This document shows, one piece after another, positions 1-11,479 of a stretch of DNA of 64,000 nt (its first letter is position 1; each line of letters starts with the position of its first letter). A model generated the notes under the pieces. It saw nothing but the letters and a program-made list of their open reading frames with translations. It made no database searches and was not told the origin of the DNA. The position numbers were made by a program, and so were the translations under genes. Source of the DNA: Metaphire vulgaris (Eukaryota > Annelida > Clitellata > Crassiclitellata > Megascolecidae); contig CM030865.1 of the NCBI GenBank assembly GCA_018105865.1, positions 9,018,198 to 9,082,197 of the forward strand, written 5' to 3'.

Positions 1-506
1 AGATTATTATATGCTCCATGACGAATTCAAGACAAAAAAAAATTAATTTTTTCCTCAAAGTCACATTAGTTGCATCGCACCAGGCGAACAGGAAATACTA
101 TAATACATGCAAGACACAGAACAGTTATCATAAACTATGTTCAAGTAATAGATAAAAGGCTTGATGACGCTCAAATTCCGAATAGCGAATCCATGCACGC
201 GCTCATAGAACCTGAAAGACGTTGGATGTAAAGGAAACTGTAACAGATTTCTCCTGGAAAGCGTGTTCCAAAGTAATTCTTCAGTCATTAGTTGGTTGCC
301 ATAACTTCGTGAATTTCAGTTGTGCCTGTAGAAACGAACACAATTGTATATTTATCATGCAAACAAAACAATCACGGGTAGGGAAGGAAATGATCAAATG
401 TCTAAAAGTTCAATTCAACGATAAACGAATTTACTTGTAGTTTTGCAATCATAAAGAGAATTGAATACACACCCAAAATGATATTTCCGATTGAGAATGG
501 AGTCGT
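1..506. other. 3' flank of the VWA gene; no further gene seen
   Basis: This should contain the minus-strand 3' UTR. No canonical AATAAA or ATTAAA was seen on the minus strand, so the polyadenylation site may lie beyond the window. Confidence 0.4.
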
Positions 507-1075
507 TTAGTTGGGACAGATCTTGTCTAGCAGCGCGTTGGCGACGTCGTTCACGTTGGCACTGGATAACATATTGACAACGTGATCATCGATTGGACTA
601 GTGGCCATTGCGTTAATTTCGCTCATCTGAGGGCTTTCTCCAACTGCAACGCAATAGAGATGGACACCGTTGTCCTTTAGTTGCTGGCTGTTAGGAATGG
701 TTCGGTCTGAGTCGACGTTTGAGTAACCGTCGGTGACCATAATGAGAATGTTGTCGACCCCCGGTCGGTCACCTTTGGCTGACGTAAAGTGCGAGTTCCG
801 AATCTCAGTGAGTGCTAGCGGAGTGTTGGTTGTGCCACCGATGTTGTAGAAGTCGAGGGAATTGTAGATGGCCGACTGCCTAGCAATGTTCTGATTCATG
901 AAGAACTGTCCATTTATGTTGGTCGAGTACGAAAGTGCACCAACACGAACATTTCCAGAGTTGATGTCCAGTCTTTGGACAAGTGCTCTGGCAAACGCCA
1001 CCGACTGACGGTATTCTTCTTCTACACTTCCCGAGGTGTCCAGCCCAATAACAATGTCCATTTGACGGCTGCAAC
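507..1075 (-). CDS. Exon 14: VWA domain 7 (intact MIDAS) and stop
   Basis: Begins SCSRQMDIVIGLDTSGSV. DTSGS, GGTTNT and VTDG are all present. It ends DKICPN then TAA at 509-507, so the protein ends a few residues after the last VWA cysteine. Confidence 0.9.
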
Positions 1076-3539
1076 CTAATTAAAGCGCATATTATAAATA
1101 TCATTCATCGCATAACAAGCAGATAGGTAGGCCATATAATTAATGAATGCCAATTTCATATGAGATTGGAATAACAGTAACAATAACAGTTATAATCATA
1201 GAAATTAATACTCATTGGAAGTAGTCTATGGTAAGAATCACTAAAGAAAGCAAAGATTTAAAGTCAATTTGCCACCGTCTTTGTCAAGTAGTCCCTATTA
1301 GACATTGAGCAGAGAAACTGCAGCAAAACTTCTGATACAAGCCCCTCGACCGCTTCTTGAAACTAAAATCCGACTTATGTGAAGCTCCGGACTCTCAAGC
1401 ACTGTTTGATTTAGAAGTTTTACGTTTAATAAATTCACCATCGAAAACCCAGCTAAGAAGGCTAAAACTGGTTTCACTTTCCGACACCATTGGCTTGTTC
1501 CAGTGTCTATCAGGTTCTATTGTAATAACACAGTTTGCAAGTTTGCAGTGCATCACATTTCTTACCTAAAGGAACCGGGTCAGTGCCAATAAAATCAGCC
1601 AGAGAGGTACAACAGGGAAACATTTGAAACATGTGAAACATGATCCTGAAGAAAATAGGAACTATTGATATTCCACGCTGATTTATTTGGATAGTAAATA
1701 ATATTTTAAAATCTAACAGAAGATAGATTGAAGAAACAATTTTCTTACTTCTCTCGCAATTTACTCCGGCGTAGTTTGCAGGACACGCACACGTATACAG
1801 GCCGTAGCCGCTAAGGCAGCTACCGCCATTTTGGCAAGGAAGCGATAGGCAGTAATCGGTACCTAAAAAATTCCGAAAACAATTATTAGCATAATTCATT
1901 AAGTATTTAGGCTTATTATTCCATTTTCAAAACTTTAATGTAACTGATTTAATGTGCCTAAAGATTGCACTGAAATAAATGCTAAGAACTTGAAATTTGC
2001 CATGCAAGCCTACTTTATTCACATTTTATGATTATTTTGTCAAGAACGTACTATTTTTTAACCGGGTGGTACAAGGCAACGAGATGCAAATTCGTGGATT
2101 TCCCTAAGTAATTGTAATTTGATCGTAATTTTCTGCTAATATCTGATAACCATTGTAATAGTATTGATTCCTACTGTTGCAAGTGGCAGCAAGAACGGCA
2201 TCAGTGAGGTTGGACAGCGAACGGAAGGTCGGAGCGTAGAATGAATTGGAATTCCTGGGGATACTAGTGATCGCCTCTAGTTCCAGCGATTTATACATCT
2301 GTTGTTCCACGCCTACGGTGATCATGCGGTTTCCATTCAGACGACTTTGAATTGCTTCAGCAATTGTCAGCGATGGATCAACGGTCGACTCTCCGTTGGC
2401 GATAAAGATGACGAAATTGTCGGCGTCGCTTCTGTCGCCGTTGTCCTCTGTCAGGATCATACGACGAAGAACACGAAAGGCGGATGCAGTGTTCGTCTTG
2501 TTGCCAATGTATGGAGTGTTCCTGATCGCCTGAATGATATCTTGTTTGGTTTTGTACTGATTCAGATAGAATCCCACGTACCCTTCTCCGGACCAGTACA
2601 CAAGAGCAACGCGCGTCTCTGTGGGACCGATGTTCATTTTATTGACGATGCTGATGGCGAAATTAGTGAGATTTTGGAAGCGCTCAAAGTGGACGGTACC
2701 AGCAGAATCCAACATGAAGACGAGGTCGATCTTTCCAGAGCATTCTATGACGACATAAACAACAATAATTGTCAGACAAAATGTTGATGCGTACATTTCT
2801 TTACCTGCAGTTTAAAAGGAACTTTTATAAGGTGACATAATATTAGTGCTACTTGGTGTACATACTGTACTGTAAATATCCGAGACTGTAATATACTCCA
2901 AAATCGGTAGTATAACTAGTCCCGGCTCATTGCTTGTTGAAGCCTTAAATATTTATGTTTTTATGTTTTTGGCAGGTATAGTGCCCGAACTTTAGTTCCG
3001 GTGTGGTGATCTTTGATGGTCAACCTATCCACCTGTTCTATGTATCACCCCTTTTCCACTGCATATTTTATAGACAACGAGCTGAAACTACAATAACAGT
3101 TATAGATAAAACTAGTCATAGACCATTTTAATTGTCGACTTTCATCTATTTTAGTTCACCTACGATCGTCTGAACAGAACATGCTAGCTTCATTGCGTCT
3201 TTGATTTAGTCAAAAAAACATACTTCGTTCACAGTTGGTTCCAGAGTATCCAGAAGGGCAAGGTCCACACGTGTAGCCTCCCATCACAGCCGTGCATTTA
3301 GCGCCGTTCATACAAGGATTCGATGTACATGGCATAGCATCTACAAAACAAGACAAAGCGATTTTGTACAATAGTTATTACATAACTGATGGCATAGATT
3401 GTTTTCATTAATTTTTGTTTGCATAGGATTACTGTTATTTTATTTATTATTTTTTTATAGCTGGGCAGGGTGGAATCAGTAATGTGCCCTTGCTCCTGAC
3501 ATTTGGTGCTATCTATGATGCATTATAAATTGTCAGTTT

Positions 3540-3576
<37 letters not shown>

Positions 3577-3697
3577 TATTATTATTATTATTATATTATT
3601 GTTATTGTTAATAATAATAATTATAATAATAATAATTATTATTATATTATTGTTATTGTTATATTATTGTTATTGTTATATTATTGTTATTGTTATA

Positions 3698-3747
<50 letters not shown>

Positions 3748-6700
3748 GGCAATGAAGATAAGACGGTCGCGTGCTAAGCTGGCTGGCATGGTGCTGTGAG
3801 GTCTGCGTTTATTAGGCAATGTTTAAAAAATTATGAACCTCAAAGATCTTTCACCCATCCTATTACACTTTTGAGTACCAAGTTCTTTCGACTCTGATAG
3901 CACGGATAATTTATATTTGTATTTATATAATTATGTAGTTGTTTCAAAGCACACGTACTCATGCAAATTATAGAGGAGACAGTTTTGAGCATAACGTCAT
4001 CAAACGACCACGTATTTGGAACCAGAATGACGTTCGATGTATCTGGTGCGCTGGCGACGCTGACAAGCTCAGGAACACTAACGTAGGAACCAATTCCCAG
4101 CTAAAACAAGAACAGTCAGCAAAGTTAGTCATCAGAAAAGATTTCGAATACAATCTATAATCCAATTAAATATCCTCAATTTCAAGTCTTAACGTACTTG
4201 TTCTACAGCAATGTCTTATCTGTTCTAAAGAAGCGCCTTTTAATGTTCAATATTTAGGGTTATGGCACACATACAGCTTGTCGGAACAGATGAATATTAG
4301 GTTACGCTCAATTTGGCGATCTTGCTATTCACTCTATTCACCAACAAGAAATATCACAATTTCAAACGAAACTCACTGTGAGTATGGTGATGCCTTTGTC
4401 TCTTGCAGCCCTAGATTTCTCCCATGATTCAGTCGCGTTCATGGATGGACCATCGGTCAAGATCACCAACACTTTTGGAATGTCAGATCTGGCACCAGTG
4501 CTTAAAGTAAGCATGTCGTTCGCATAGCTGCAACAAAAATTTACTAGGTTTCCTGATATATTGCATTGAGATTTAATCATCATTGAGTCTTGACGAATGT
4601 CATTTTGCCAATTAGAAATCAAAAGGAAGAACTTTAAACAAATAAAAGAGGTAATTAGATAATGCGCTGTATTTAAAGATACGAACCTGATGGCTTGAGC
4701 CAGGTTTGCCTGTGGATCAGCCGCGAATGGTACATTGATGGCCTGGAGTAATTTTGCCATGCTATCGTATGCATCAAGCGGGAACTGTATCTGGGCGGTT
4801 GTGCCAAAAGTCACGACACCGACGCGACTCACAGGAGAAGGATCATTGTTCGAATCGATGCGCAGATTCTGAACGACACTGGCCACGAAGTTCGTCATAT
4901 TCTGAAAGCCTGATAAGCCCACGCTTCGAGAAGCATCCAATGCAAATACCACATCAACTGCATTCGTACAACCTGAAGCAAGAAATGTACATGTTTAATC
5001 AATAATTATAACATTTCAAAATATCTGTTATTTTATCACTGTTTATAAATATTCAAGTAGAATACCGGTTATGCTACTGATGAACACATCTGGAGGACAG
5101 TACTATATGGTATTCTGGTCTATCCGACTAAGTACTAGGTATTCCTTCCAAACTCTCTAACTCGTTGCCTCAGCGCATGCTCACTAAAAATTGACTGCCA
5201 ATTTTTAGAACACGATTAAAGCCCAATCTCTTTGACCTGTCTTATACACCATAGACTGTCTCTTGGTTGCCCGACCGGATATCCTGCATTTGACCTGGAT
5301 CTTGAATCTTTTTCATTTGGTGTGCCTTCGACTGATGCTTCGGTGATTTATGAAGTGACGCTAGGGACGTTTATGAATAGATTAGGTTATTCACTTACTG
5401 CTGTTACAGGTGGGTCCGGTTTTTCCAGAAGGACAGATGCAAGTGATGCGATTGAACGAAGATGTGCATGTTCCAGTAACGCAAGGCTGTAGACTGCTGC
5501 TGCACGATCCGTTCTCTAGGAAATTAAGAAAAGAATCAATAGTTTCAAGCAAACGATCTTTTAGCTGTATTTTTAGTAATTTTTATCGTCGAATATCCGA
5601 TTGCAATTAATCACTATGCGTAGAAAGAATGGGTTCTTTTAACAGAGGCGATAAATCACTATATAAGAATTCCTATTAAATTTTTTGATATTTTTCACTT
5701 TTGCTATTTTAACATACAGCCACAGGTAAAACTTACTGTTGCAAACGATGCCAAGTAGCTGATCCTTCAAATCAAGTACGTTCCTCACTGAGTTGACTCT
5801 GAACAGATTCTTGTTGAACGGAAAGCTGGCAATGGCCGACAGCTCGTATGGATTCAAGTAGGTTCCAATTCCAATCACAACGAAGTTGATTCCGGCATCT
5901 CTGGCCTTCTGAGCCTCCGCCAACGTCGCCGTCATATTGGTCGATACGTTATCGATTAGGATTACGGCAACCTTGTTTACGCTCGAATCCGTTCGCATTC
6001 CATTTGATGGAGTAAATATATCGGTTCTCAGAAGTCGAATGGCATCCGCTAGATTAGCTCTTGAGCCGCCATACGATGCTCGCCTAATGGCTGTCTGTGC
6101 ATCCTTCGTTGATGTTAGAGACGTGGTTGACGTGAAGTTACTGAAATAGAATTCTATCTGTGGATTGTCGCTGAATGTCATCATGGCCACTCTGCCCTGT
6201 TCTTCATTCACGCGGATGTTTCCCGTCACGTAAGAGGCAAGCTCGAGCATGTAGCTTTGGTAATTTTCGTAATTCATATTGCTGGTTTTATCTATGACAA
6301 ATGCAACGTCGGCCTTTGCAGGACAATCCCCCCCGGATTCACCGACACTGTTTGGATCTCTTGTAGAAGCTGTGTTGAAAACAAGAATAAACGCTAAGAA
6401 ATTTTATCTGGGTTTTCTATTTGTGCTCATGTTCTGTGTTGGTAGAATTCAAATATGTGTTTTAAACAGAATAATCCCTAATTATGTATGCATCAAACTT
6501 TAACGGTCTGAAATTATCACAGTTTTCGTGTCCAACCATTTGACTGATTCGAATGTTCTTCATTCAACTCTGTTTCTCTGAATCTTTGAAAAACATGACT
6601 GACGATTCTTGCATCAAATAATATAATATTCATAACTAAGCCTATAGGAGAATTAGATAACTATAGTCTTACCTCCAACGATGACTTGGAGAGTTGTACT

Positions 6701-9700
6701 GGTGATAGTAGTAGTCGTCGTAGTTGGTGTAGCTGTTGTAGTCGGTGTTGTAGTTGAAGTAGTTGTTGAGGTAGTCGTCGGAGTCGTTGTGGTACTTGTT
6801 GTGGTTGAAGTTGTAGTTGATGTCGTTGTAGGTGTTGTAGTGGACGTTGTTGTAGATGTTGTAGTAGGTGTAGTTGTAGGTGTAGTTGTGGTTGTTGGAG
6901 TTGTTGTAGTTGTCGTGGTGGATGTCGTAGTTGGTGTGGTCGTGGTGGATGTCGTAGTTGGTGTGGTCGTTGTAGATGTTGTAGTAGGCGTGGTGGTAGG
7001 CGTAGTCGTTGTGGTTGTTGGAGTTGTTGAGGTTGTCGTAGTCGGTGTAGTAGTAGGAGTCGTTGTTGTGGTAGTTGGCGTAGTTGTAGTGGTCGTTGGT
7101 GTTGTTGTCGTAGTTGTCGGAGTAGTGGTAGTGGTTCGAGTAGTGGTAGGTGTTGTAGTTGTAGTAGTTGTTGAAGTTGTTGATGGGGTGGTGGTAGATG
7201 TTGTAGTAAAAGTAGTTCCTGGGGTAGTGGTAGTGGTAGTTGGTTTAGTCGATAGTGTTGTGGTTGTAATGCACGATTTCGAGATCAGGTCCTGAATAAT
7301 AAGAGCCAGTTTGCTGTAGTCGTCGACATAGAAGAAGTGGGTTTCAACCGGGGAGCTGCAAATTGTTTGAAGCTGATTAATGTCGACGTTGGCCGTCATT
7401 CCGACAGTAAAGACTTCGATTCCTGCCTGCTTTGTGAGGTTTGCCTCTGGGATGGTCTGAGGAGTTTCTCGATTTGACATTCCATCTGTCAACAATAGTG
7501 CCATGCGAGGAACGTTTTGCCGAGCTCCATTCGAAGGACTGAACATGCCAGTTCTCGTTTGTCTTAGAGCGTCGGCAATGTTCGTTTCTCCTCCGTTGAT
7601 CTGCAAATTTTTGATCAGTGATTCGAGTTTGTCGTAATTTGGCGCATCTTTGAAGTAAAAGGCTGGGGTTGCAGTATTGCTGAACTTAATCACGCTTATT
7701 TGCGTGTCGTTTCGTCCAATGACAAACGCTTGGGCTAGACTGATAGCGAATCCAATTATGTCTTTATTCCAGTTGTCGTAACCACCTCGGGCCGAGATGA
7801 TACTTGTCGACTGATCCAGGATGAGGACAATATCAGCAATCATAGGACACGGTGGGCCTAAAATATTAGATATTCGCCATAAATTTTTCTTCTCAAATGA
7901 TAATCTAAAGTTAGAAAATCAATTGTTTCATTTAATTTTTATTTAATCAGAACATTTCTCTTCGAACCATTAATTTGCGGTTATTTCTGAAAACATCCTA
8001 AAATGAGTAATTTCACCTTGGTCATTTTTACACATGATGGACGCCATTTGTGCAAGTTTTGAGTTAAGGAAGGAGTATCCAGGTGAAGCGATGACGTCAG
8101 CCACTCGACTGGAGAGTGACCTTAGAGTAGGAAATCCCACGTCTCCAGTCATGTCCATGGCAATGACCCTAACTCCGAGCGCCTGCAGACGTTTCGAGGC
8201 GTCTATTGCTTGGTTAGCGTTTGGAGGTTTGTTGTCCATCATCAGAACTGCGACCATGTTTGCTCCGGTACGTGGAGGTCCCTAACAATTAAGACAGCAT
8301 CAATAAAACGAATACCGAAACATGGAAGCAACCAGGCTAATAGTTGAATAATGTAACTCTGCCGCCTTATTAACAAACTGAGGGGGGAAAGACAGTTTAG
8401 AGCAATATTAGAGCAATATTTAGTTCTAGTTGGAAACTAGAGATACCAAATGGAATATTATTCCCTTAAGTCGGTTCATATAATCAGTGGCGGCTCTAGG
8501 ATTTGGCAAGTGGGGGGGGGGGCGTTGGGGTGGCAACTTCTAATCATGGGGGCCAACCATTTGTTGTTTAATGCATGTAGCATTAATTATAGGGTCCCAA
8601 CTGGGGGGCCGCTGGAAAGCCAGGCTCTCAATAGGGGCACGGGCCCTCCCTGGCCCCCCGGTGGAGCCGCCACTGCATATAATTCCTGTAAGTCAGTTCA
8701 TGGACACCATGCTACATGTATACGTGGTCATCAGTAAATATAATCCGAAAGTTACTCTAATGTGTTTCTGTAATTAATTAATTAATTATAATCTTCTTAA
8801 ATGTTAATAGCAACATCACTGAAAATGTCGCATGTTTCCCTTTTTATTTATTCGCCATAAGTTCTAATAATTATAGTGGTTGTGCCAAGTCTAAAATCTT
8901 ATTTTGCACATGCGAGATACGTACCACGAAGACCGACTGAATCAGAACATTTAACGCTTTTGTGACATCAGCATTTCCTGATGCCGTGTACGTTATCTGA
9001 TCGACTGCGTACTTGAGTTCGTCTTCTGCACTGTATCTTGAAAGACCGATCCTCACATTGGCGCTGCTGCTGTCGTAGGTGACTACAGCAACACGTACTT
9101 GGTTGACACCAATATACAGGTTATCCGTAATGTACTGCTTGATGAAACCTCTTTGCCTCATCCAATCTGTTTGGACTTGGGCCATGTCAACGACAAAGGC
9201 GATGTCCATAACAGCGCAGTCTACACAAACAGACGAATTTCGTTTATCACGTAGCCGATTTATTTATTTTCTGATAATGCAGCATTGGATAAAAAATGGG
9301 GTCCTGCAAATCGTTGACCTCAGGGACCCCATCTATCACATTTGAAGCGTTACTGCTCAAGATGATCACTTATTAATCTAAAGTCCACCTGTTACACTCC
9401 TAGATAGAAAAATATTAGGGCAATTTTCTAAAACTCCAAATTGGTTTCGATTTCAGTGTCTATGAAGTTATTACTCTCAGGAGGCCCTGAAAATACACCA
9501 TTTCACTAAATGACCAATACGCTCCGGTTTCTGCTTCGTTCTTCATCCCAGACTATCAAAACTGACGTATAATAGTTGTTTTCCTAATCTCTCGATCAGA
9601 TGATCGATATTGTAAAATTCTAATACAACTTGCAATTCTACAGAATTGACTGGCAAATTCCAAATAGGATTTTAAACAAAATATTTAACAATGTTTATTA

Positions 9701-10606
9701 TTCAGTCTATGGAGAAGAATGTCAGGATTCTACCTGAATAGTTAGTCTTTGCCGGATTGCAAGTCGCATTCTGGACACTCGAAACGACACCGGTGAGCTG
9801 ATTGAAATCTGGAGTTGTCCAGTAGTTCTGGTTCTTTACGTGTGGAGGTGAAGATACTAACTTCAGTTGATTCTCGTCGATTTGACCGGTTATTCCGATG
9901 GCGAAGACGAGAATTCCAGCTTCGACGCACGCCTGAGCTTCTGGCAACGTATTCTGAGTTTGAATGTTCGCCTTGCCGTCGGTAAGTACGATGATGATTT
10001 GAGTCACATCAGGCCGCGCTCCGTTATTAGTGGACAACACCGTTGTTCGTGCCGAATTCAGACCTGCCTGAAGGTTGGTTTCTCCCTGACCATGTGAAAT
10101 TCCTTTGATTGTATTGCATAAAGCGTCGGTGGTCAGGAAATCTAGGAGCTTGAACCTGACTACGGCCATGTTTCCGAATGTCACGAGACCGACATGAGTG
10201 CCATCGTAGCTGACATTCATCGACTGGATCATTTGGCAGATGAAATTCTTGATAAGAACCCAGTTGTCCCACGATCCATTCTTAGGGTTGGCGTCTGTGA
10301 TGCTGCCAGACTGATCAACGACGAACACGACATCGCTTTTCTTTGAACAAACTGTTGCGAATAAAAAAACAGTCTAGACGTCGCTTCAGGGCCACTGATC
10401 GCAACCAACACAACAAATGCACCTCATCATTGACACTTTTGTCCTACATTTCTAAATGTAATTCTTGTAATTTAAATTCACAAACTGTGTACCAGCGCTT
10501 TAGAGCATAATGATTTCAGTAAAATCTCACCTTGACCGTCCGTATGACTGACCAATAAGACAACCAAAACTGCCAGTAGGGCAACGGCTGTCCTGATTTG
10601 TTGCAT
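507..10606 (-). CDS. Secreted multi-VWA/EGF extracellular matrix-type protein with mucin-like linker (14 exons)
   Basis: Spliced minus-strand gene. Exons: 10606-10531, 10351-9734, 9220-8925, 8281-8017, 7857-6673, 6369-5737, 5515-5399, 4972-4687, 4527-4377, 4100-3959, 3340-3224, 2744-2175, 1862-1749, 1075-507. All introns are GT-AG and phases agree, giving 5,139 nt and 1,712 residues. Order by residue: signal peptide 1-25 (MQQIRTAV then a Leu/Val core), VWA1 26-231, VWA2 232-418, VWA3 419-615, Thr/Pro linker about 616-805, VWA4 814-1024, EGF1 1025-1063, VWA5 1064-1256, EGF2 1257-1295, VWA6 1296-1485, EGF3 1486-1523, VWA7 1524-1712. Most domains sit on one exon bounded by phase-1 introns, as expected for shuffled matrix modules. 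VWA domains bind ligands through a metal site and EGF repeats act as spacers, so a role in extracellular matrix, cuticle or mucus is inferred. There is no membrane segment or collagen repeat. It resembles matrilin-like and other VWA/EGF proteins, but I do not recognise an exact orthologue. Confidence 0.88.
1749..1862 (-). CDS. Exon 13: EGF-like domain 3
   Basis: STDYCLSLPCQNGGSCLS followed by YTCACPANYAGVNCER. It has the six EGF cysteines with the classic NGGSC motif. The acceptor is TTTTTTAG and the donor is A|GTAAGA. Confidence 0.88.
2175..2744 (-). CDS. Exon 12: VWA domain 6 (degenerate MIDAS)
   Basis: Begins KCSGKIDLVFMLDSAGTV. The metal motif reads DSAGT and the TDG position reads ANGE, so the site is probably lost. 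It ends AATCN with donor A|GTAGGA. Reading through the donor would meet a stop at 2104. Confidence 0.86.
3224..3340 (-). CDS. Exon 11: EGF-like domain 2
   Basis: Six Cys in EGF spacing: PCTSNPCMNGAKC, then YTCGPCPSGYSGTNC. It ends ER before the donor A|GTATGT. The phases are 1 and 1. Confidence 0.87.
3547..3747. repeat. (AAT)n/(ATT)n microsatellite in intron 10
   Basis: AAT and ATT runs with TTATTG variants, partly self-complementary, inside the VWA gene intron. Confidence 0.95.
3959..4100 (-). CDS. Exon 10: VWA domain 5, part 3
   Basis: Begins LGIGSYVSVPELVSVAS and ends SSIICM, the final VWA strand and helix with its closing Cys. The acceptor is TTGTTTTAG and the donor is GA|GTACGT, phase 1. 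The exon is short, and its phase and homology to the other VWA ends identify it. Confidence 0.83.
4377..4527 (-). CDS. Exon 9: VWA domain 5, part 2
   Basis: Contains GARSDIPKVLVILTDG and the helix leading to GITILT. The acceptor is TTTGTTGCAG and the donor is ACA|GTGAGT, phase 0. Confidence 0.83.
4687..4972 (-). CDS. Exon 8: VWA domain 5, part 1
   Basis: Begins SCTNAVDVVFALDASRSV. The DASRS motif is intact, but the conserved Thr is missing (ADPQANLAQAI), so the MIDAS is partial. The donor is ATCAG|GTTCGT, a weak site, phase 2. Confidence 0.83.
5399..5515 (-). CDS. Exon 7: EGF-like domain 1
   Basis: This 117-nt exon holds six Cys in EGF spacing: C-SSSLQP-C-VTGT-C, then C-I-C-PSGKTGPT-C. It is bounded by phase-1 introns and the donor is GCA|GTAAGT. 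No calcium-binding EGF consensus is seen. Confidence 0.85.
5737..6369 (-). CDS. Exon 6: VWA domain 4 (degenerate MIDAS)
   Basis: A short linker (ASTRDPNSVGESGG) leads into DCPAKADVAFVIDKTSNM. The metal motif is DKTSN, the Thr position reads SRANLA, and the third position is ILIDN, so the site is probably non-functional. It ends IVCNS, donor phase 1. Confidence 0.87.
6673..7857 (-). CDS. Exon 5: VWA domain 3 (intact MIDAS) plus Thr/Pro mucin-like linker
   Basis: Begins GPPCPMIADIVLILDQSTSI. DQSTS, GGETN and LLTDG are all present, so the metal site is intact. After the closing Cys (SKSC) at about 7270 comes roughly 190 residues of Thr with scattered Pro and Ser. This segment is expected to be densely O-glycosylated and stiff. 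The linker is coded by imperfect ACN/CCN triplet repeats. The donor is GGAG|GTAAGA. Confidence 0.9.
6700..7266 (-). repeat. Coding minisatellite for the Thr/Pro linker
   Basis: Imperfect ACN and CCN codon repeats in exon 5. It is in frame throughout and likely to vary in length between alleles. Confidence 0.85.
8017..8281 (-). CDS. Exon 4: second half of VWA domain 2
   Basis: Contains MVAVLMMDNK in place of the usual VLTDG strand, and GVRVIAMDMTG, the penultimate VWA strand. It ends MCKNDQ with donor CAAG|GTGAAA, phase 1. Confidence 0.85.
8485..8675 (-). mobile_element. hAT-like MITE, family CAGTGGCGGCTC (copy A), in intron 3 of the VWA gene
   Basis: The ends are CAGTGGCGGCTC and GAGCCGCCACTG. 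The 8-bp TSD CATATAAT is perfect on both sides (8477-8484, 8676-8683). It is inverted relative to the three other copies and has a G/C-rich core. Confidence 0.93.
8925..9220 (-). CDS. Exon 3: first half of VWA domain 2 (degenerate MIDAS)
   Basis: Begins DCAVMDIAFVVD. The expected DxSxS is DMAQV, so the metal site is lost. It ends in phase 0 inside the VWA fold and joins exon 4 at GPPRTGAN. Confidence 0.85.
9734..10351 (-). CDS. Exon 2: VWA domain 1 (intact MIDAS)
   Basis: Begins VCSKKSDVVFVVDQSGSI. The DxSxS motif (DQSGS), the GETN threonine and the TDG aspartate are all present, so metal binding is expected. The acceptor is CAACAG and the donor is TCAG|GTAGAA. It is a complete domain on one exon bounded by phase-1 introns. 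Confidence 0.9.
10531..10606 (-). CDS. Exon 1: start codon and signal peptide
   Basis: The ATG is at 10606-10604. It encodes 25 residues: a short polar/basic start (MQQIRT), a hydrophobic core rich in Ala, Leu and Val, and a polar end SHTDGQ. This is a typical secretory signal. The donor is CAAG|GTGAGA, phase 1. The start was chosen because it is the only Met giving a signal peptide whose donor phase fits exon 2. Confidence 0.85.
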
Positions 10607-11180
10607 CTTTGGAAGTATTTCCTGAGATTGACGTCAAAAGACGTTCGCTAAATGAAAAAATGCGCGAAAATTGTATTCAATCTAAACTACAATGCAACTA
10701 AAACTATTGGCAGTACAAGACCCTGATATGCAGGGTCGTCAATAAAATGCCGGAGTATTTTTGAAGATTTGCAGATGAAGTTTCTAATGGCATAGGCGAG
10801 GGCAATTTCTTATGATTTGAACTCGTCTTGGATTTGATAAGTGTTATCGTCAACTGGTTTGTATAATCCCAAGAGCACAGCTTAAAGATAAGAAATCAAA
10901 CATGCTTCTATTTATTTCAATGCAAGGTCTTCGGAGTAACGATTGCACGTTAAATGCCTCGAGAAAGGCAGTCCTCGTGAAAGACCGCGTGCTTCGCGAT
11001 AAGTCTCATTAAGACGTCTAATTTTAAAAGCTTTAATGTCTTCTCTTTTCTTGCTTCAACCGCTATATAAATTTACGAGACTTTACTTACTTACTTACTA
11101 CATGAGGCTCATAGCTGAGTGACATTTTGAAAGGTCTTTGGATACGGGTGAATGCGCGTTGTGGTTACAGATACTAGTAA
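10607..11180. other. Upstream flank of the VWA gene
   Basis: The promoter and 5' UTR of the minus-strand gene are expected here. No convincing TATA box was seen near the ATG. A LINE-type 3' tail lies at about 11035-11100: GCTATATAAATTTACGAGA then (CTTA)n. Confidence 0.35.
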
Positions 11181-11479
11181 CATAGCCGTAACTAGGGAGG
11201 GGGCAGGGAAGCAAGCTGCCTCGGGCGCCGACCGGCGGGGGACGTATTTTGGATGTGAAAAAGCCGACCGGTGGAGGGGGCGCATTTTGGATGTGAAAAC
11301 AATAAATTAAAAATAAATAAAAAATAGCTCTGCGGAATAAATAAAAAAAAGAAACAAGGTAATCAGCCCGAAAATGGATAAGTAAAGTGTATGACGACTA
11401 AAAAAAGGTCGTCACCGAAATTTAGGGGCGCAAAATATCAATCTTGCCCCGGGGGTCGAAAACCCAAGCTACGGCTCTG
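11181..11479. mobile_element. hAT-like MITE
   Basis: The ends are CATAGCCGTAACT and AAGCTACGGCTCTG (imperfect TIR). The TSD is ACTAGTAA/GCTAGTAA (7/8). It contains one instance of the shared motif (AAAAAAAGGTCGTCACC). Confidence 0.72.

Noticed and set aside
1564..1600. Extra exon between EGF3 and VWA7
   Set aside because: TTTAG followed by GTAAG is present on the minus strand, but no cysteine pattern or domain fits, and exons 13 and 14 already join in phase.
6681..7295. Plus-strand poly-Val frame
   Set aside because: It is the antisense of the Thr/Pro linker in exon 5. No start context or domain.
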